Assembly: GCF_003323735.1 (NCBI RefSeq) | Contig: NZ_QOIM01000024.1 | Location: forward strand, 210,797 to 274,796 | Direction of reading: 5' to 3' | DNA from: Streptomyces reniochalinae | GTDB taxonomy: Bacteria; Actinomycetota; Actinomycetes; Streptomycetales; Streptomycetaceae | Length of the DNA stretch: 64,000 nucleotides | Part shown: one piece after another, positions 1 through 8,897 of the stretch | Layout of the letters: each line of letters opens with the position of its first letter | How positions within the stretch are numbered: the first letter of the stretch is position 1 | Translations under genes and position numbers: made by a program | The notes under the pieces: generated by a model | What the model was told of the DNA's origin: nothing | What the model saw: only the letters and a program-made list of their open reading frames with translations | Databases searched by the model: none

Positions 1-1610
1 CGCACGTCGGCGACCGTACGGGTCTGGAGCTGATCCGTACGCTCCAGCAGAAGGTCGTCTCCCTCCAGCAGGAGGACTTCAACGAGAGCGGTGACTACGA
101 GGCGCGCATCAAGGTCTTCCAGGAGTGCACCGTCACGCGGATCCTGAAGGAGGACGGCGACGGCGGGGACGACGGCGCGAGAGTGAGCGGCGCCTTCTGC
201 TACGAGCGGGAGAGCGGCCGCTTCTTCGTGCTGGAGGCGCCCGCTGTGGTGCTGGCGACCGGCGGCATCGGCAAGTCGTTCAAGGTGACCTCCAACTCCT
301 GGGAGTACACCGGCGACGGGCACGCGCTGGCGCTGCTGGCCGGCGCCTCGCTGATCAACATGGAGTTCGTGCAGTTCCACCCCACCGGGATGGTCTGGCC
401 GCCGTCGGTGAAGGGCATCCTGGTCACCGAGTCGGTGCGCGGCGACGGCGGGGTGCTGCGCAACTCCGAGGGCAAGCGGTTCATGTTCGACTACGTGCCG
501 GACGTCTTCAAGGAGAAGTACGCCGAGTCCGAGCAGGAGGCCGACGGCTGGTACGAGGACCCGGACACCAACCGCCGGCCGCCCGAGCTGCTGCCGCGCG
601 ACGAGGTGGCCCGCGCCATCAACGCCGAGGTCAAGGCCGGGCGCGGCTCCCCGCACGGCGGCGTCTTCCTGGACGTCTCCACCCGGATGCCCGCCGAGAC
701 GATCAAGCGGCGGCTGCCCTCGATGCACCACCAGTTCCGCGAGCTCGCCGACGTGGACATCACCGCCGAGCCGATGGAGGTCGGCCCCACCTGCCACTAC
801 GTCATGGGCGGCGTGGACGTCGACTCGGACACCGCGGCGGCGCGCGGCGTACCGGGGCTCTTCGCGGCGGGCGAGGTCGCCGGCGGGATGCACGGCTCCA
901 ACCGGCTGGGCGGCAACTCGCTGTCCGACCTGCTGGTCTTCGGGCGGCGCGCCGGCCTGCACGCGGCGGAGTACGCCCGCGCGTGCGCTCACGAGCGCCC
1001 GGCGGCCGGCGCGGAGCAGGTCGACGCGGCGGCGGCCGAGGCGCTGCGCCCGTTCGGCGAGGCTCAGGAGCCGGGTGCCGCCGGGGCCTCGGGGGCCACA
1101 GACGCCTCCGGTGCCTCCCGCGGCGGGGGCCGCCCGGCGGAGAACCCGTACGCCGTCCACCAGGAACTCCAGCAGTCCATGAACGAGCTGGTCGGCATCA
1201 TCCGGCGCGAGGAGGAGATGTCCGAGGCGCTGGAGCGCCTCGGCGACCTGCGCGAGCGCGCCGGGCGCGCCACGGTGGAGGGCCACCGGCAGTTCAACCC
1301 GGGCTGGCACCTCGCCCTCGACCTGCGCAACATGCTGCTGGTCAGCGAGTGCGTGGCCCGCGCCGCGCTCAACCGCACGGAGTCGCGCGGCGGGCACACC
1401 CGCGACGACTACCCGGAGATGGACCGCGAGTGGCGCCGCGCCAACCTCGTCTGCGCCCTCAAGGCGGCAGCCGAGGGCAGGGGCGAGCGCGCCGAGCGGA
1501 TCAGCCTCCGCCGCCGCGAGATGCCCCCGATCCGCAAGGACCTCCTTGAGCTGTTCGAGAAGGAGGAGTTGATCAAGTACCTGACCGACGAGGAGCTGAC
1601 GAGCGAGTGA
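1..1610 (+). CDS. Succinate dehydrogenase / fumarate reductase flavoprotein subunit (5' truncated)
   Basis: This is the C-terminal 535 residues of an FAD-bound subunit that oxidises succinate to fumarate (or the reverse); the reading frame is open from base 3 and the N-terminal dinucleotide-binding part lies outside the window. Visible family marks are the FAD-domain stretch LATGGIGKSF, the substrate-site stretches FVQFHPTGM and TESVRGDGGVLRN, and GGMHGSNRLGGNSLSDLLVFGRRAG near the middle. A Gly/Ala/Ser-rich insert lies at about bases 1060-1140. The stop overlaps the GTG start of the iron-sulfur subunit (GTGA), so the two are translationally coupled. The long form with a soluble-type iron-sulfur partner fits the actinobacterial fumarate-reductase-like Sdh; the direction of the reaction in vivo cannot be read from sequence. 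Confidence 0.95.
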   Translation, partial: HVGDRTGLELIRTLQQKVVSLQQEDFNESGDYEARIKVFQECTVTRILKEDGDGGDDGARVSGAFCYERESGRFFVLEAPAVVLATGGIGKSFKVTSNSWEYTGDGHALALLAGASLINMEFVQFHPTGMVWPPSVKGILVTESVRGDGGVLRNSEGKRFMFDYVPDVFKEKYAESEQEADGWYEDPDTNRRPPELLPRDEVARAINAEVKAGRGSPHGGVFLDVSTRMPAETIKRRLPSMHHQFRELADVDITAEPMEVGPTCHYVMGGVDVDSDTAAARGVPGLFAAGEVAGGMHGSNRLGGNSLSDLLVFGRRAGLHAAEYARACAHERPAAGAEQVDAAAAEALRPFGEAQEPGAAGASGATDASGASRGGGRPAENPYAVHQELQQSMNELVGIIRREEEMSEALERLGDLRERAGRATVEGHRQFNPGWHLALDLRNMLLVSECVARAALNRTESRGGHTRDDYPEMDREWRRANLVCALKAAAEGRGERAERISLRRREMPPIRKDLLELFEKEELIKYLTDEELTSE

Positions 1611-2395
1611 CTACCGCACCGGACACGACGAGCTACGACGCGCACTTCAAGGTCTGGCGCGGCGATGTGGACGGTGGCGGTCTCGAGGACTTCACCGTCG
1701 AGGTCAACGAGGGCGAGGTCGTCCTCGACATCATCCACCGCCTCCAGGCCACCCAGGCACCCGACCTCGCGGTGCGCTGGAACTGCAAGGCGGGCAAGTG
1801 CGGCTCGTGCAGCGCCGAGATCAACGGACGGCCGCGGCTGCTGTGCATGACCCGCATGTCGGTCTTCGACCGCGCCGAGACGGTCACCGTGACCCCGCTG
1901 CGGGCCTTTCCCGTGGTGCGGGACCTGGTGACCGACGTCGGGTTCAACTACCAGAAGGCGCGCGAGGTCCCCGCGTTCGTGCCGCCGCAGGAGCTGGCGC
2001 CCGGTGAGTACCGGATGCAGCAGGAGGACGTCGGGCGCTCGCAGGAGTTCCGCAAGTGCATCGAGTGCTTCCTGTGCCAGGACACCTGCCACGTGGTCCG
2101 CGACCACGAGGAGAACAAGACGGCCTTCGCCGGGCCGCGCTTCCTGATGCGGGTCGCCGAACTGGACATGCACCCGCTGGACGCCGCCGACCGGCAGGGC
2201 CTGGACCGCAGGTCCACCGCCCAGGACGAGCACGGGCTCGGCTACTGCAACATCACCAAGTGCTGCACCGAGGTGTGCCCGGAGTCCATCCGCATCACCG
2301 ACAATGCCCTCATCCCGCTCAAGGAGCGGGCCGCCGACCGCAAGTACGATCCGCTGGTCTGGCTCGGCGACAAGATCCGCCGCCGGCGGGGATGA
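1607..2395 (+). CDS. Succinate dehydrogenase / fumarate reductase iron-sulfur subunit
   Basis: A 262-residue electron-transfer subunit carrying electrons between the flavoprotein and the membrane quinone site. The N-terminal ferredoxin domain has the 2Fe-2S pattern CKAGKCGSC followed by LLC; the C-terminal domain has CIECFLCQDTC and CNITKCCTEVCPE, the ligands for the other Fe-S clusters. The GTG start overlaps the flavoprotein stop by four bases, which fixes the start. A perfect hairpin follows 9 bases after the stop, so this is the last gene of its operon; a membrane-anchor subunit would have to lie upstream of the window. Confidence 0.95.
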   Translation: MTTAPDTTSYDAHFKVWRGDVDGGGLEDFTVEVNEGEVVLDIIHRLQATQAPDLAVRWNCKAGKCGSCSAEINGRPRLLCMTRMSVFDRAETVTVTPLRAFPVVRDLVTDVGFNYQKAREVPAFVPPQELAPGEYRMQQEDVGRSQEFRKCIECFLCQDTCHVVRDHEENKTAFAGPRFLMRVAELDMHPLDAADRQGLDRRSTAQDEHGLGYCNITKCCTEVCPESIRITDNALIPLKERAADRKYDPLVWLGDKIRRRRG

Positions 2396-2403
2396 CGTCC
2401 CGT

Positions 2404-2432
2404 CCGGCCCCGGGCAGCCGCTCCGGGGCCGG
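2404..2432 (+). terminator. Terminator hairpin after the sdh iron-sulfur gene
   Basis: Perfect 10-bp arms CCGGCCCCGG / CCGGGGCCGG around a 9-base loop, starting 9 bases after the stop codon. There is no T-run, as is usual for Streptomyces terminators. Confidence 0.75.
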
Positions 2433-2519
2433 GGCCGTCAGCTCCCCGCGCGCGCCGCGAGGAAGCCGACGGCCGGCCCCGGTGGGCCGCCCTGGGCGGG
2501 CACGCCCCCGAAACAGCCC

Positions 2520-4502
2520 TCAGAAGAGGTTGAGCAGCGCTTCGGTCGGGTCCGGGGCCACGGCGCCCGACTCGGGGCGGGGCAGCTGGAACCAGACGGC
2601 CTTGCCCGAGGGCACGCGGCGGCTGCCCCAGCCCGTGCTGAGCAGGTCGACCAGTTGGAGGCCGCGGCCGCCCTCGTCGGTGTCGTGGGCGCGGCGGCGG
2701 CGCGGCTGCACCTGCCCGGCGTCCCACACCTCGCACACCAGCGTGCGCTCCAGCAGCAGCCGCAGCCTGATGTTGCCCTCGCCGTACCGCAGCGCGTTGG
2801 TGACCAGTTCGCTCACCAGCAGCTCCGTGGTGTCGCCGAGCGCTTCCAGGTCCCAGGCGGTCAGCTGTTCGCGGGCCAGCTCGCGGGCGCGGGCGACCGA
2901 GCGCGGCTCGGGCGGCAGCGTCCAGTCGCCCACGCTGCCGCCGTCCAGGCCCTGCACCCGTGCCACCAGCAGCGCGATGTCGTCCTCGCCGTGGTGCACG
3001 TTGAGGGTGCGCAGCACTCGGTCCGCGGTGTCCTCCAGCGGCTCGGCCGCGTCGGTGAGGGCCGAGCGGAACCGGTCGAGGCCCTCGTCCAGCGGGTGGT
3101 CGCGGGACTCGACCAGACCGTCGGTGTAGAGCGCGAGCATGGCGCCCTCGGGGAGTTCGACCTCGACCTCCTCGAAGGGCTCGCCACCGACCCCCAGCGG
3201 CACCCCCTTGGGCACCTCCAGCAGCAGCGCGGACTCGTCGGCGGGCTCCAGCAGAATGGGCGGCAGGTGCCCGGCGTTGGCGAACGTGCAGCGCCGCGAG
3301 ACCGGATCGTAGACGGCGTAGATGCAGGTGGCCAGGTAGACCTCGGACAGATCGGCGTCGGCGCCACGGTAGGCGCGCTGGGTGTGCTGCTGGCGGCGCG
3401 CGTCGCCCAGGCCGCGGGCGATCTCGTCGAGGGCGCCGAGGACCTCGGCGGGCTCCATGTCGGTCAGCGCCAGCGTGCGGACGGCGGTGCGCAGTTCGCC
3501 CATGGCGACGGCCGCGCGCAGCCCGCGGCCCATCACGTCGCCGACGACGATGGCGGTGCGGTGGCCCGGCAGTTCGATGACGTCGAACCAGTCGCCGCCG
3601 ACCTCGGTGGCCGGGTTGCCCGGCAGGTAGCGGCAGGCGATCTCCAGTCCGGCCGCCTCCGGGTCGCCCGGCGGCAGCAGGCTGCGTTGCAGTATGAGGG
3701 CGCGTTCGTGCTCCCTGCGGTAGAGGCGCGCGTTGTCGATGCAGACGGCGGCGCGGGCGGCCAGTTCGGCGGCGAGCGCGCCGTCCCGCTCCCCGAAGGG
3801 CTCGCTGCCCTTGGCCCGGGAGAACTGCGCCAGCCCCAGCACCCGGTCCCTGGCGACCATGGGCACGGCGAGCGTCGACTGGACGACGGCGCCGAACTGG
3901 GCGGGGACGCTGCCGTCCTGGCCCGGGATGTTCTGCACGCGCCCGGTGCGCAGCGCGGTGGCGTAGGGCGAGTGCTCGGCGTAGCAGTGGGTGGAGCCGA
4001 CCTCGGCGGGCTGTCCCGGCTGCGCGCCGCTCGCGGGTCCGCTGCCGTTGCAGCGGACCGCCGCGCTCTCGCCTCTCCTGGCTTCCTCGTCGGGCAGCGC
4101 GAGGGCGTAGGGCGCGTCGGCGACGGCGCTGGCGAAGGCGACTCTGCGCAGTTCGCCGCGGGGTGCGCCGAGGGGCTCCCGGCGCCGCCTGGGCAGCACG
4201 GGGCGCGGGGTGTGGCCCGGTGCGGCGCCGATGCCACGGGCCGGTCCCGCGTCGCCGAAACCGTCGGCGTCGTCGGGGCCCGGCGGTCCGACGGGGCGGG
4301 GTTCGTCCCCCGCGAGCACGCTCTCGTACAGATCGACGGAGGCCAGGTCGCAGAACTGCGGCACTGCCACGTCCAGCAGTTCGCGGGCCGTGGTCTCCAA
4401 GTCCAGTGAGTTGCCGATCCGCGCGCCTGCGGCGTTCAGCAGAGCCAGGGCACGACGTACGTCGTCCTGCTTACCGGCCGCCTCCACCGGGATATCGCTC
4501 AA
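2520..4502 (-). CDS. GAF-SpoIIE serine phosphatase with C-terminal HATPase (RsbU-like)
   Basis: A 660-residue soluble regulatory protein. The N-terminal third resembles a GAF sensor domain and ends with a short helix (IDNARLYRREHERALILQRSLLP) typical of the linker before SpoIIE domains. The PP2C-like SpoIIE phosphatase shows GGDWFDVIELPG, VVGDVMGRGLRAA and LYTDGLVESR; its known targets are anti-sigma antagonists. The last ~130 residues are an RsbW-type ATPase (SELVTNALRYG, DEGGRGLQLVDLLS). The start chosen is TTG at 4502, because GGAAGGGG sits 5 bases upstream; the frame is open to 4652 and earlier starts cannot be excluded. It lies 282 bases downstream of a second phosphatase of the same family on the same strand. 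Confidence 0.9.
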   Translation of the reverse strand: MSDIPVEAAGKQDDVRRALALLNAAGARIGNSLDLETTARELLDVAVPQFCDLASVDLYESVLAGDEPRPVGPPGPDDADGFGDAGPARGIGAAPGHTPRPVLPRRRREPLGAPRGELRRVAFASAVADAPYALALPDEEARRGESAAVRCNGSGPASGAQPGQPAEVGSTHCYAEHSPYATALRTGRVQNIPGQDGSVPAQFGAVVQSTLAVPMVARDRVLGLAQFSRAKGSEPFGERDGALAAELAARAAVCIDNARLYRREHERALILQRSLLPPGDPEAAGLEIACRYLPGNPATEVGGDWFDVIELPGHRTAIVVGDVMGRGLRAAVAMGELRTAVRTLALTDMEPAEVLGALDEIARGLGDARRQQHTQRAYRGADADLSEVYLATCIYAVYDPVSRRCTFANAGHLPPILLEPADESALLLEVPKGVPLGVGGEPFEEVEVELPEGAMLALYTDGLVESRDHPLDEGLDRFRSALTDAAEPLEDTADRVLRTLNVHHGEDDIALLVARVQGLDGGSVGDWTLPPEPRSVARARELAREQLTAWDLEALGDTTELLVSELVTNALRYGEGNIRLRLLLERTLVCEVWDAGQVQPRRRRAHDTDEGGRGLQLVDLLSTGWGSRRVPSGKAVWFQLPRPESGAVAPDPTEALLNLF

Positions 4503-4784
4503 TGCCGCCCCTTCCACTGCCGGTGCTCGCCCCAGGTCCGAGCAGTCTGGCAGCCCGGAGAGGAATCCGGAGCCCGCTCTTCCCGATCGCCACAAGTCTC
4601 CTTGCCGCGACGAGGCAACATGCGCACACCCCCCGCTGTCCACGGGGGCCACCTCTGTCTCCTAACCAGCGAGCGGGGTCTCGAACCCTGGGATGCCGCA
4701 CGGTTCGCGAGCCGTCCGCGTACCCGCCCGGCGCCACCCGGCGCCATCGGGCCCCTGGGAGCACACCTCACTCGTCGAGGGCAC

Positions 4785-7385
4785 TCAGTCGAGCGGCAGT
4801 TCGAACCAGACCGTCTTGCCCTCCGGCCCGTGCCGGGTGCCCCAGCGGCGGGCCTGCCCGGCCACCAGCTGGATGCCCCTGCCGCCCTCCTGCTCCTCGG
4901 TGACGACCCGCTCGCGCGGCGGCTCGGGCATCGGGTCGGAGACCTCCACGACCAGCACACGTCCCTGCGCCCCGGCGGGCTGCCCGGTGTCGCGCACCAT
5001 CCGGACGCCGATCGGGCCGCGCGCGTACCGCAGCGCGTTGGTCACCAGTTCGCTCACCAGCAGTACGCCGGTGTCCTCCAGCTCCGCCAGGCCCCACTCG
5101 TGCAGGGTGCGCCGTACGGCTTCCCTCGCCCGCCGCACCGCGTAGTCGCCGGTGGTGAACGACCACGAGGCGGCGGTGTCGCCGGGCAGTCCGCCGAGCC
5201 GCGCCATCAGCAGCGCCACGTCGTCCCTGGTGCTCAGCCGCCCGTCGCCCGGGCCGCCCTGTTCGCGCAGCGCCGAGATGAGGATGTCGCACGCGTTCTC
5301 GATGCCGCCGCACCCGGTGTCCTCGACCGGCCCCGGTGAGACGTAGCCGCCCGACCCGTCCCACGAGAAGCCGGGTTCCGGCTCCACGCGGCACCTGGAG
5401 GGGCCGGCCAGCAGTCCGCACACCCGGTCGATGCCCGCGGTGATGTCCGCACCCCTGCTCTCGACAAGCCCGTCGGTGTAGAGGACGAGCACGCTGCCCT
5501 TCTCGATCTCCACCTCCGTCAGGTCCCAGGAGCCGTCCAGCGCCGGCCCGATTCCCAGGGGCGTGCCCGAGGGGACGTCGACGGGCCGCGCCCGGCAGCC
5601 GCCGTCGGGCTCGGGCGTGACGAGCAGTGGCGGCACGTGGCCCGCGCTGGCCAGGGTGAGCACTCCGCACCGCTTGCCCGCCGAGGTGGGCGCCGGCTCG
5701 TAGACGGCGTACAGGCAGGTGGCCATCATCGGCTCGTCGGGGCCGTGGGAGAGGTCGTCGCCGACGGTGCTGACCCGGGCGAGCAGTTCGTCGGGCGGCA
5801 GGTCGAGCCCGGCCAGGGTACGGACCGCGGTGCGCAGCCGGCCCATGGTGACGGCCGAGTGCAGCCCGTGGCCCATCACGTCGCCCACGACGAAGGCGAC
5901 CCGCCCGCCCGGCAGCGGAATGACGTCGAACCAGTCGCCGCCCACCTCCGTGCCGCTGCTGCCGGGCACGTAGCGGTAGGCGAGGACCACGCCCGGCGGC
6001 TCGGGGATGTGCTGCGGCAGCAGGCTGCGTTGCAGCATCAGCGCGCCCTCGCGCTCGCGCGCGTAGAGCCGGGCGTTGTCGAGGAAGGTGGCGGAGCGGT
6101 CGGCCAGCTCGACGGCGAGCGCCCGGTCGTCGTCGACGAAGGGGTCCCGGTTCTCTGCGCGGCTGACGACCAGCAGCCCGAGGCCGGTGCCGCGGGCGCG
6201 CAGGGGGACGGCCATCAGCGAGTGCACGTCCAGATCCAAGGTGGCGTCCGTCGTGGGGTCGCCCGCCCTGCTGGCGCGCAGGATCTCCTCGGGCGAGGTC
6301 GCCAGCTGCGGCTCGCCGCTGTCCAGCGCCCGCCCGAGCAGGGAGTCGCGCGCGTAGACGATCTCGCTGCCGAGCCGCAGCAGCCGCTCCACGCGCTCGC
6401 CCGCGTGCCGGGCGGCGAACCCCAGCATGTGCAACGGGGTGCCCACGGGGATGACCGGCTCGGGCAGGTCGCCCCCGGCCGCGACCTCGCCGCGCAGCAG
6501 CACGCCCGCGTAGTCGGCGAAGCGCGGCACGAGCGCCCCGGTGACCGCCTCCGAGATCGCGCGGACGTCGAGCCGGTCGCCCAGCGCCACCCCAAGGTGG
6601 TCCAGCAGCGCGAGCCGGCCGCGCGCCGCCTCCGCCTTGTCGAGCGCCTCCAGCCGCTCGGTGACGTCCATGACGGTGCAGCTCACCCCGAACACCTCGC
6701 CGCCGCGGTCGCTCAGCCGGGCGTAGGAGACGGAGCGGGCACCGCCGCCGTCGAGCGAGGGGGTCACCACGTCGACGACGGAGCGGCCGGTCTCCAGCAC
6801 GCCCGTCTGGATCTGCATGACCTCCTCGGCCATCGCGGCGGGCAGCAGCGCCTCGACCGTACGGCCCACCAGGTCGGTGTCCGCGGCGTCCACCAGCCGC
6901 AGCAGCGCGTCGTTGTAGCGCACGAGGCGCCGTTCCGTGTCGAAGAGGGCGATGCCCAGGGGTGAGGAGGCGAACAGGGCGTCGAGCGCCGCCAGCTCGT
7001 GCTCGACGGTCCGCAGGCGGCTGGTCTCCACGATGTTGACCAGGACGAACGGATGGTGCTCGGTGTCCCGCAGCAGCGAGCCGCGGCCCTCGACCTCGAC
7101 GACGGAACCGTCCCGGTGGCGCATGCTCAGGTTGCCGCGCCAGGTGTGCGTACGCCGCAGCGCTTCCACGCGGGCCCGGCGTTCCTCCTCGCCGCTGACG
7201 ATGAGCTCCTCGATGGGGCGGCCGATCGTCTCCTCGGCCGGCCAGCCCAGGATCTCCTGCACCGCGGGGCTCCACACCAGCACGTCTCCCCGCCCGTCGA
7301 GCATGACGATCCCGATGCGCAGCGTGTCGAGAAGCGGGGTCGCTCGTCGCGCCCCGCCGGCGGGTTCGGTGCTCACACGGCCCAC
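4785..7385 (-). CDS. PAS-PAS-GAF-SpoIIE phosphatase with C-terminal HATPase
   Basis: An 866-residue multi-sensor phosphatase. Domain order is PAS (about 20-130, with VQEILGWPAEETIGRPI), a second PAS (about 140-250, SSPLGIALFDTERRLVRYN), GAF (about 270-440), SpoIIE phosphatase (about 460-720; GGDWFDVIPLPGGR, VVGDVMGHGLHSAV, LYTDGLVESR) and an RsbW-type ATPase at the C-terminus (SELVTNALRYARGP, EGGRGIQLVAGQ). It probably integrates small-molecule or redox signals to tune an anti-sigma switch; that role is inferred from the family. The ATG at 7385 and the GTG nine bases later are both possible starts. No membrane segment is visible. Confidence 0.9.
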   Translation of the reverse strand: MGRVSTEPAGGARRATPLLDTLRIGIVMLDGRGDVLVWSPAVQEILGWPAEETIGRPIEELIVSGEEERRARVEALRRTHTWRGNLSMRHRDGSVVEVEGRGSLLRDTEHHPFVLVNIVETSRLRTVEHELAALDALFASSPLGIALFDTERRLVRYNDALLRLVDAADTDLVGRTVEALLPAAMAEEVMQIQTGVLETGRSVVDVVTPSLDGGGARSVSYARLSDRGGEVFGVSCTVMDVTERLEALDKAEAARGRLALLDHLGVALGDRLDVRAISEAVTGALVPRFADYAGVLLRGEVAAGGDLPEPVIPVGTPLHMLGFAARHAGERVERLLRLGSEIVYARDSLLGRALDSGEPQLATSPEEILRASRAGDPTTDATLDLDVHSLMAVPLRARGTGLGLLVVSRAENRDPFVDDDRALAVELADRSATFLDNARLYAREREGALMLQRSLLPQHIPEPPGVVLAYRYVPGSSGTEVGGDWFDVIPLPGGRVAFVVGDVMGHGLHSAVTMGRLRTAVRTLAGLDLPPDELLARVSTVGDDLSHGPDEPMMATCLYAVYEPAPTSAGKRCGVLTLASAGHVPPLLVTPEPDGGCRARPVDVPSGTPLGIGPALDGSWDLTEVEIEKGSVLVLYTDGLVESRGADITAGIDRVCGLLAGPSRCRVEPEPGFSWDGSGGYVSPGPVEDTGCGGIENACDILISALREQGGPGDGRLSTRDDVALLMARLGGLPGDTAASWSFTTGDYAVRRAREAVRRTLHEWGLAELEDTGVLLVSELVTNALRYARGPIGVRMVRDTGQPAGAQGRVLVVEVSDPMPEPPRERVVTEEQEGGRGIQLVAGQARRWGTRHGPEGKTVWFELPLD

Positions 7386-7490
7386 ATCCCCGGTCGGGAT
7401 CGGATGGCAGGCTCGGCCGGTCGGCCTCCCCCACTCAGGGCCGGGCAGAACCGGTCAAGGTGGGAGAACTACCCACACTCGCGCCGACGA

Positions 7491-7694
7491 CTACCCGCTG
7501 ACCGCCTGGACCGACCCGTCGGACCGCTGGTGCTCCACCAGATAGCCGTCACCCCGTTCCCCCAGCCGCTCGGCGAGGTGCAGGGCCTCCGCCCGGGTGG
7601 CGTAGCTGCCGACGCGGTAGCGATTGCCGTGGCAGTCCTGGCGTATGAGCCGCCAGGGCCGCACCGCCTCACTGTCGCCGCTCACACTTTGCAT
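7491..7694 (-). CDS. Small SPOR-like protein
   Basis: A 67-residue protein, mostly one repeat-like fold: PWRLIRQDCHGNRYRVGSYATRAEAL followed by an amphipathic helix and GYLVEHQRSDGS. The RYRVG-xY-xTRAEA pattern resembles short SPOR-type domains found in many small Streptomyces proteins. The frame is open to 7742, but the ATG at 7694 is the most plausible start because residues before it are Arg-rich and unlike the family. No signal peptide or membrane helix is seen, so a peptidoglycan role is not supported. Confidence 0.65.
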   Translation of the reverse strand: MQSVSGDSEAVRPWRLIRQDCHGNRYRVGSYATRAEALHLAERLGERGDGYLVEHQRSDGSVQAVSG

Positions 7695-7861
7695 ATGCCG
7701 GAGCCTACGCCCGACCCTCACGCACCGCATTCGACTTTGCACAAAGGGCCAGCGTTTTCGGCCACCAGTTCGCCTCGCCGGACGCGCGGGCGACCCCAGC
7801 GGAGCGCCGGTGGTGACGGAGGGCGACGCATCACCTCACCGTCCCCCACCCCCACGGGAAG

Positions 7862-7886
7862 GCGTCACCCCCCGAGCAGGTGACGC
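7862..7886 (-). terminator. Hairpin after the GntR-family gene
   Basis: GCGTCACC (7862-7869) pairs with GGTGACGC (7879-7886) across a 9-base loop just past the GntR stop. The right arm also belongs to a 14-bp perfect palindrome, GGTGACGCGTCACC (7879-7892), which overlaps the stop codon. Confidence 0.5.
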
Positions 7887-7887
7887 G

Positions 7888-8640
7888 TCACCTCACCGGC
7901 AGGTGGTACGCCAGCTTGAAGCGGTCGGCGGGCACCACCACATCCGCCGTCTCCACGGCACGCTTCCCCGCGAAGTACGTCCGCGCCACCACCAGCACCG
8001 CGTGCCCCGGAACCCCGCCGAGCGCGGCCATCTCCTCGGCCCTGCCGGGGCGGGAGCCGACCTCCTCGGTGACGTTGTCGACCACCAGGTCGATCGCCGC
8101 CATCCGCTCCACCACCCCCCGGCCGCCCAGCGGCCCCTCCTCCGGAAGCATCACAGGCGTCCGCCCCGTGAGCGCCAGTGGCTCCCACGAGGTGGACAGC
8201 ATCACCGGCTCCCCCTCCACCTGGAAGACGTAGCGCGTGCGCATCACCTTGTCGCCCGGCTCGATGAACAGCCGCTCGGCGGTCTCGTGGGAGGCCTCCT
8301 CCCGCTCGCTCCGCGACTCCCAGGTACCCCGCACCCGCTCGTCGGACTGCTCCTGGCGGAAGGGGGTGCACTCCTCCATGGTCCGGTACCCCGTACGCGC
8401 GACGCGGCGCGCCGAGGGCAACTCCCGCACATAGGTGCCCGAGCCCGAGCGGCCCTCGACCAGCCCCTCCGCCATCAGGACCTTCCGGGCCTCCAGCGCG
8501 ACCGTGTCGGAGACGCCGTACTCCTCACGGATCCGGGCCTGCGAGGGGAGCCGGGCGTGCGGCGGCAGGGAGCCGTCGGAGATCTTCTTGCGCAGATCCG
8601 AGGCCACCCGCAGATACGCGGGCTGTTCACCGAATGGCAC
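7888..8640 (-). CDS. GntR-family (HutC/UTRA) transcriptional regulator
   Basis: A 250-residue repressor-type protein. Residues 1-75 are a GntR winged helix (AYLRVASDLRKKISDG, LPSQARIREEYGVSDTVALEARKVL, GSGTYVRE). The remainder is a UTRA ligand-binding domain (VMRTRYVFQVEGEPVMLSTSWEP, VLVVARTYFAGKRAVETADVVVPADRF), which binds small effectors in this family. The start is GTG at 8640, with GGGGAGGG 5 bases upstream. A GCTGAC-G-GTCAGC palindrome lies 56 bases upstream of the start and could be its own operator. The effector is unknown. Confidence 0.9.
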   Translation of the reverse strand: MPFGEQPAYLRVASDLRKKISDGSLPPHARLPSQARIREEYGVSDTVALEARKVLMAEGLVEGRSGSGTYVRELPSARRVARTGYRTMEECTPFRQEQSDERVRGTWESRSEREEASHETAERLFIEPGDKVMRTRYVFQVEGEPVMLSTSWEPLALTGRTPVMLPEEGPLGGRGVVERMAAIDLVVDNVTEEVGSRPGRAEEMAALGGVPGHAVLVVARTYFAGKRAVETADVVVPADRFKLAYHLPVR

Positions 8641-8695
8641 GAGTGCCCTCCCCGTTTCCGGCCTGCCAGCGCGAACGCTGGGTCGTGCGAGTGAT

Positions 8696-8708
8696 GCTGA
8701 CGGTCAGC
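8696..8708. promoter_or_regulatory. Candidate operator palindrome upstream of the GntR gene
   Basis: GCTGAC-G-GTCAGC, a perfect 6+1+6 palindrome, 56 bases upstream of the GntR start at 8640. Placement suggests autoregulation, but the family's usual NGT-ACN operator core is not evident, so the link is inference. Confidence 0.35.
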
Positions 8709-8897
8709 AACAGCTTGGCAACAGAGGGTTGTTGGCCGCAACGGTCGGCCAAAGTTTCACCCGATGTGATGAGACCCTGCTCAGGGCCCACACATTCGAC
8801 GCCACGGGCATATCCGGGGCACATCCGATCGGCATGCACAGCCGGCACACGACAGGCACCCGCCCGCCCGTCCACTCCGGCCCGCCCGGCCCGCCCG

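Noticed and set aside
4660..4720. T-arm-like GGGTTCGAGACCC on the minus strand, suggesting a tRNA
   Set aside because: The rest of a cloverleaf is absent: no matching acceptor stem, and the T-stem breaks after three pairs.
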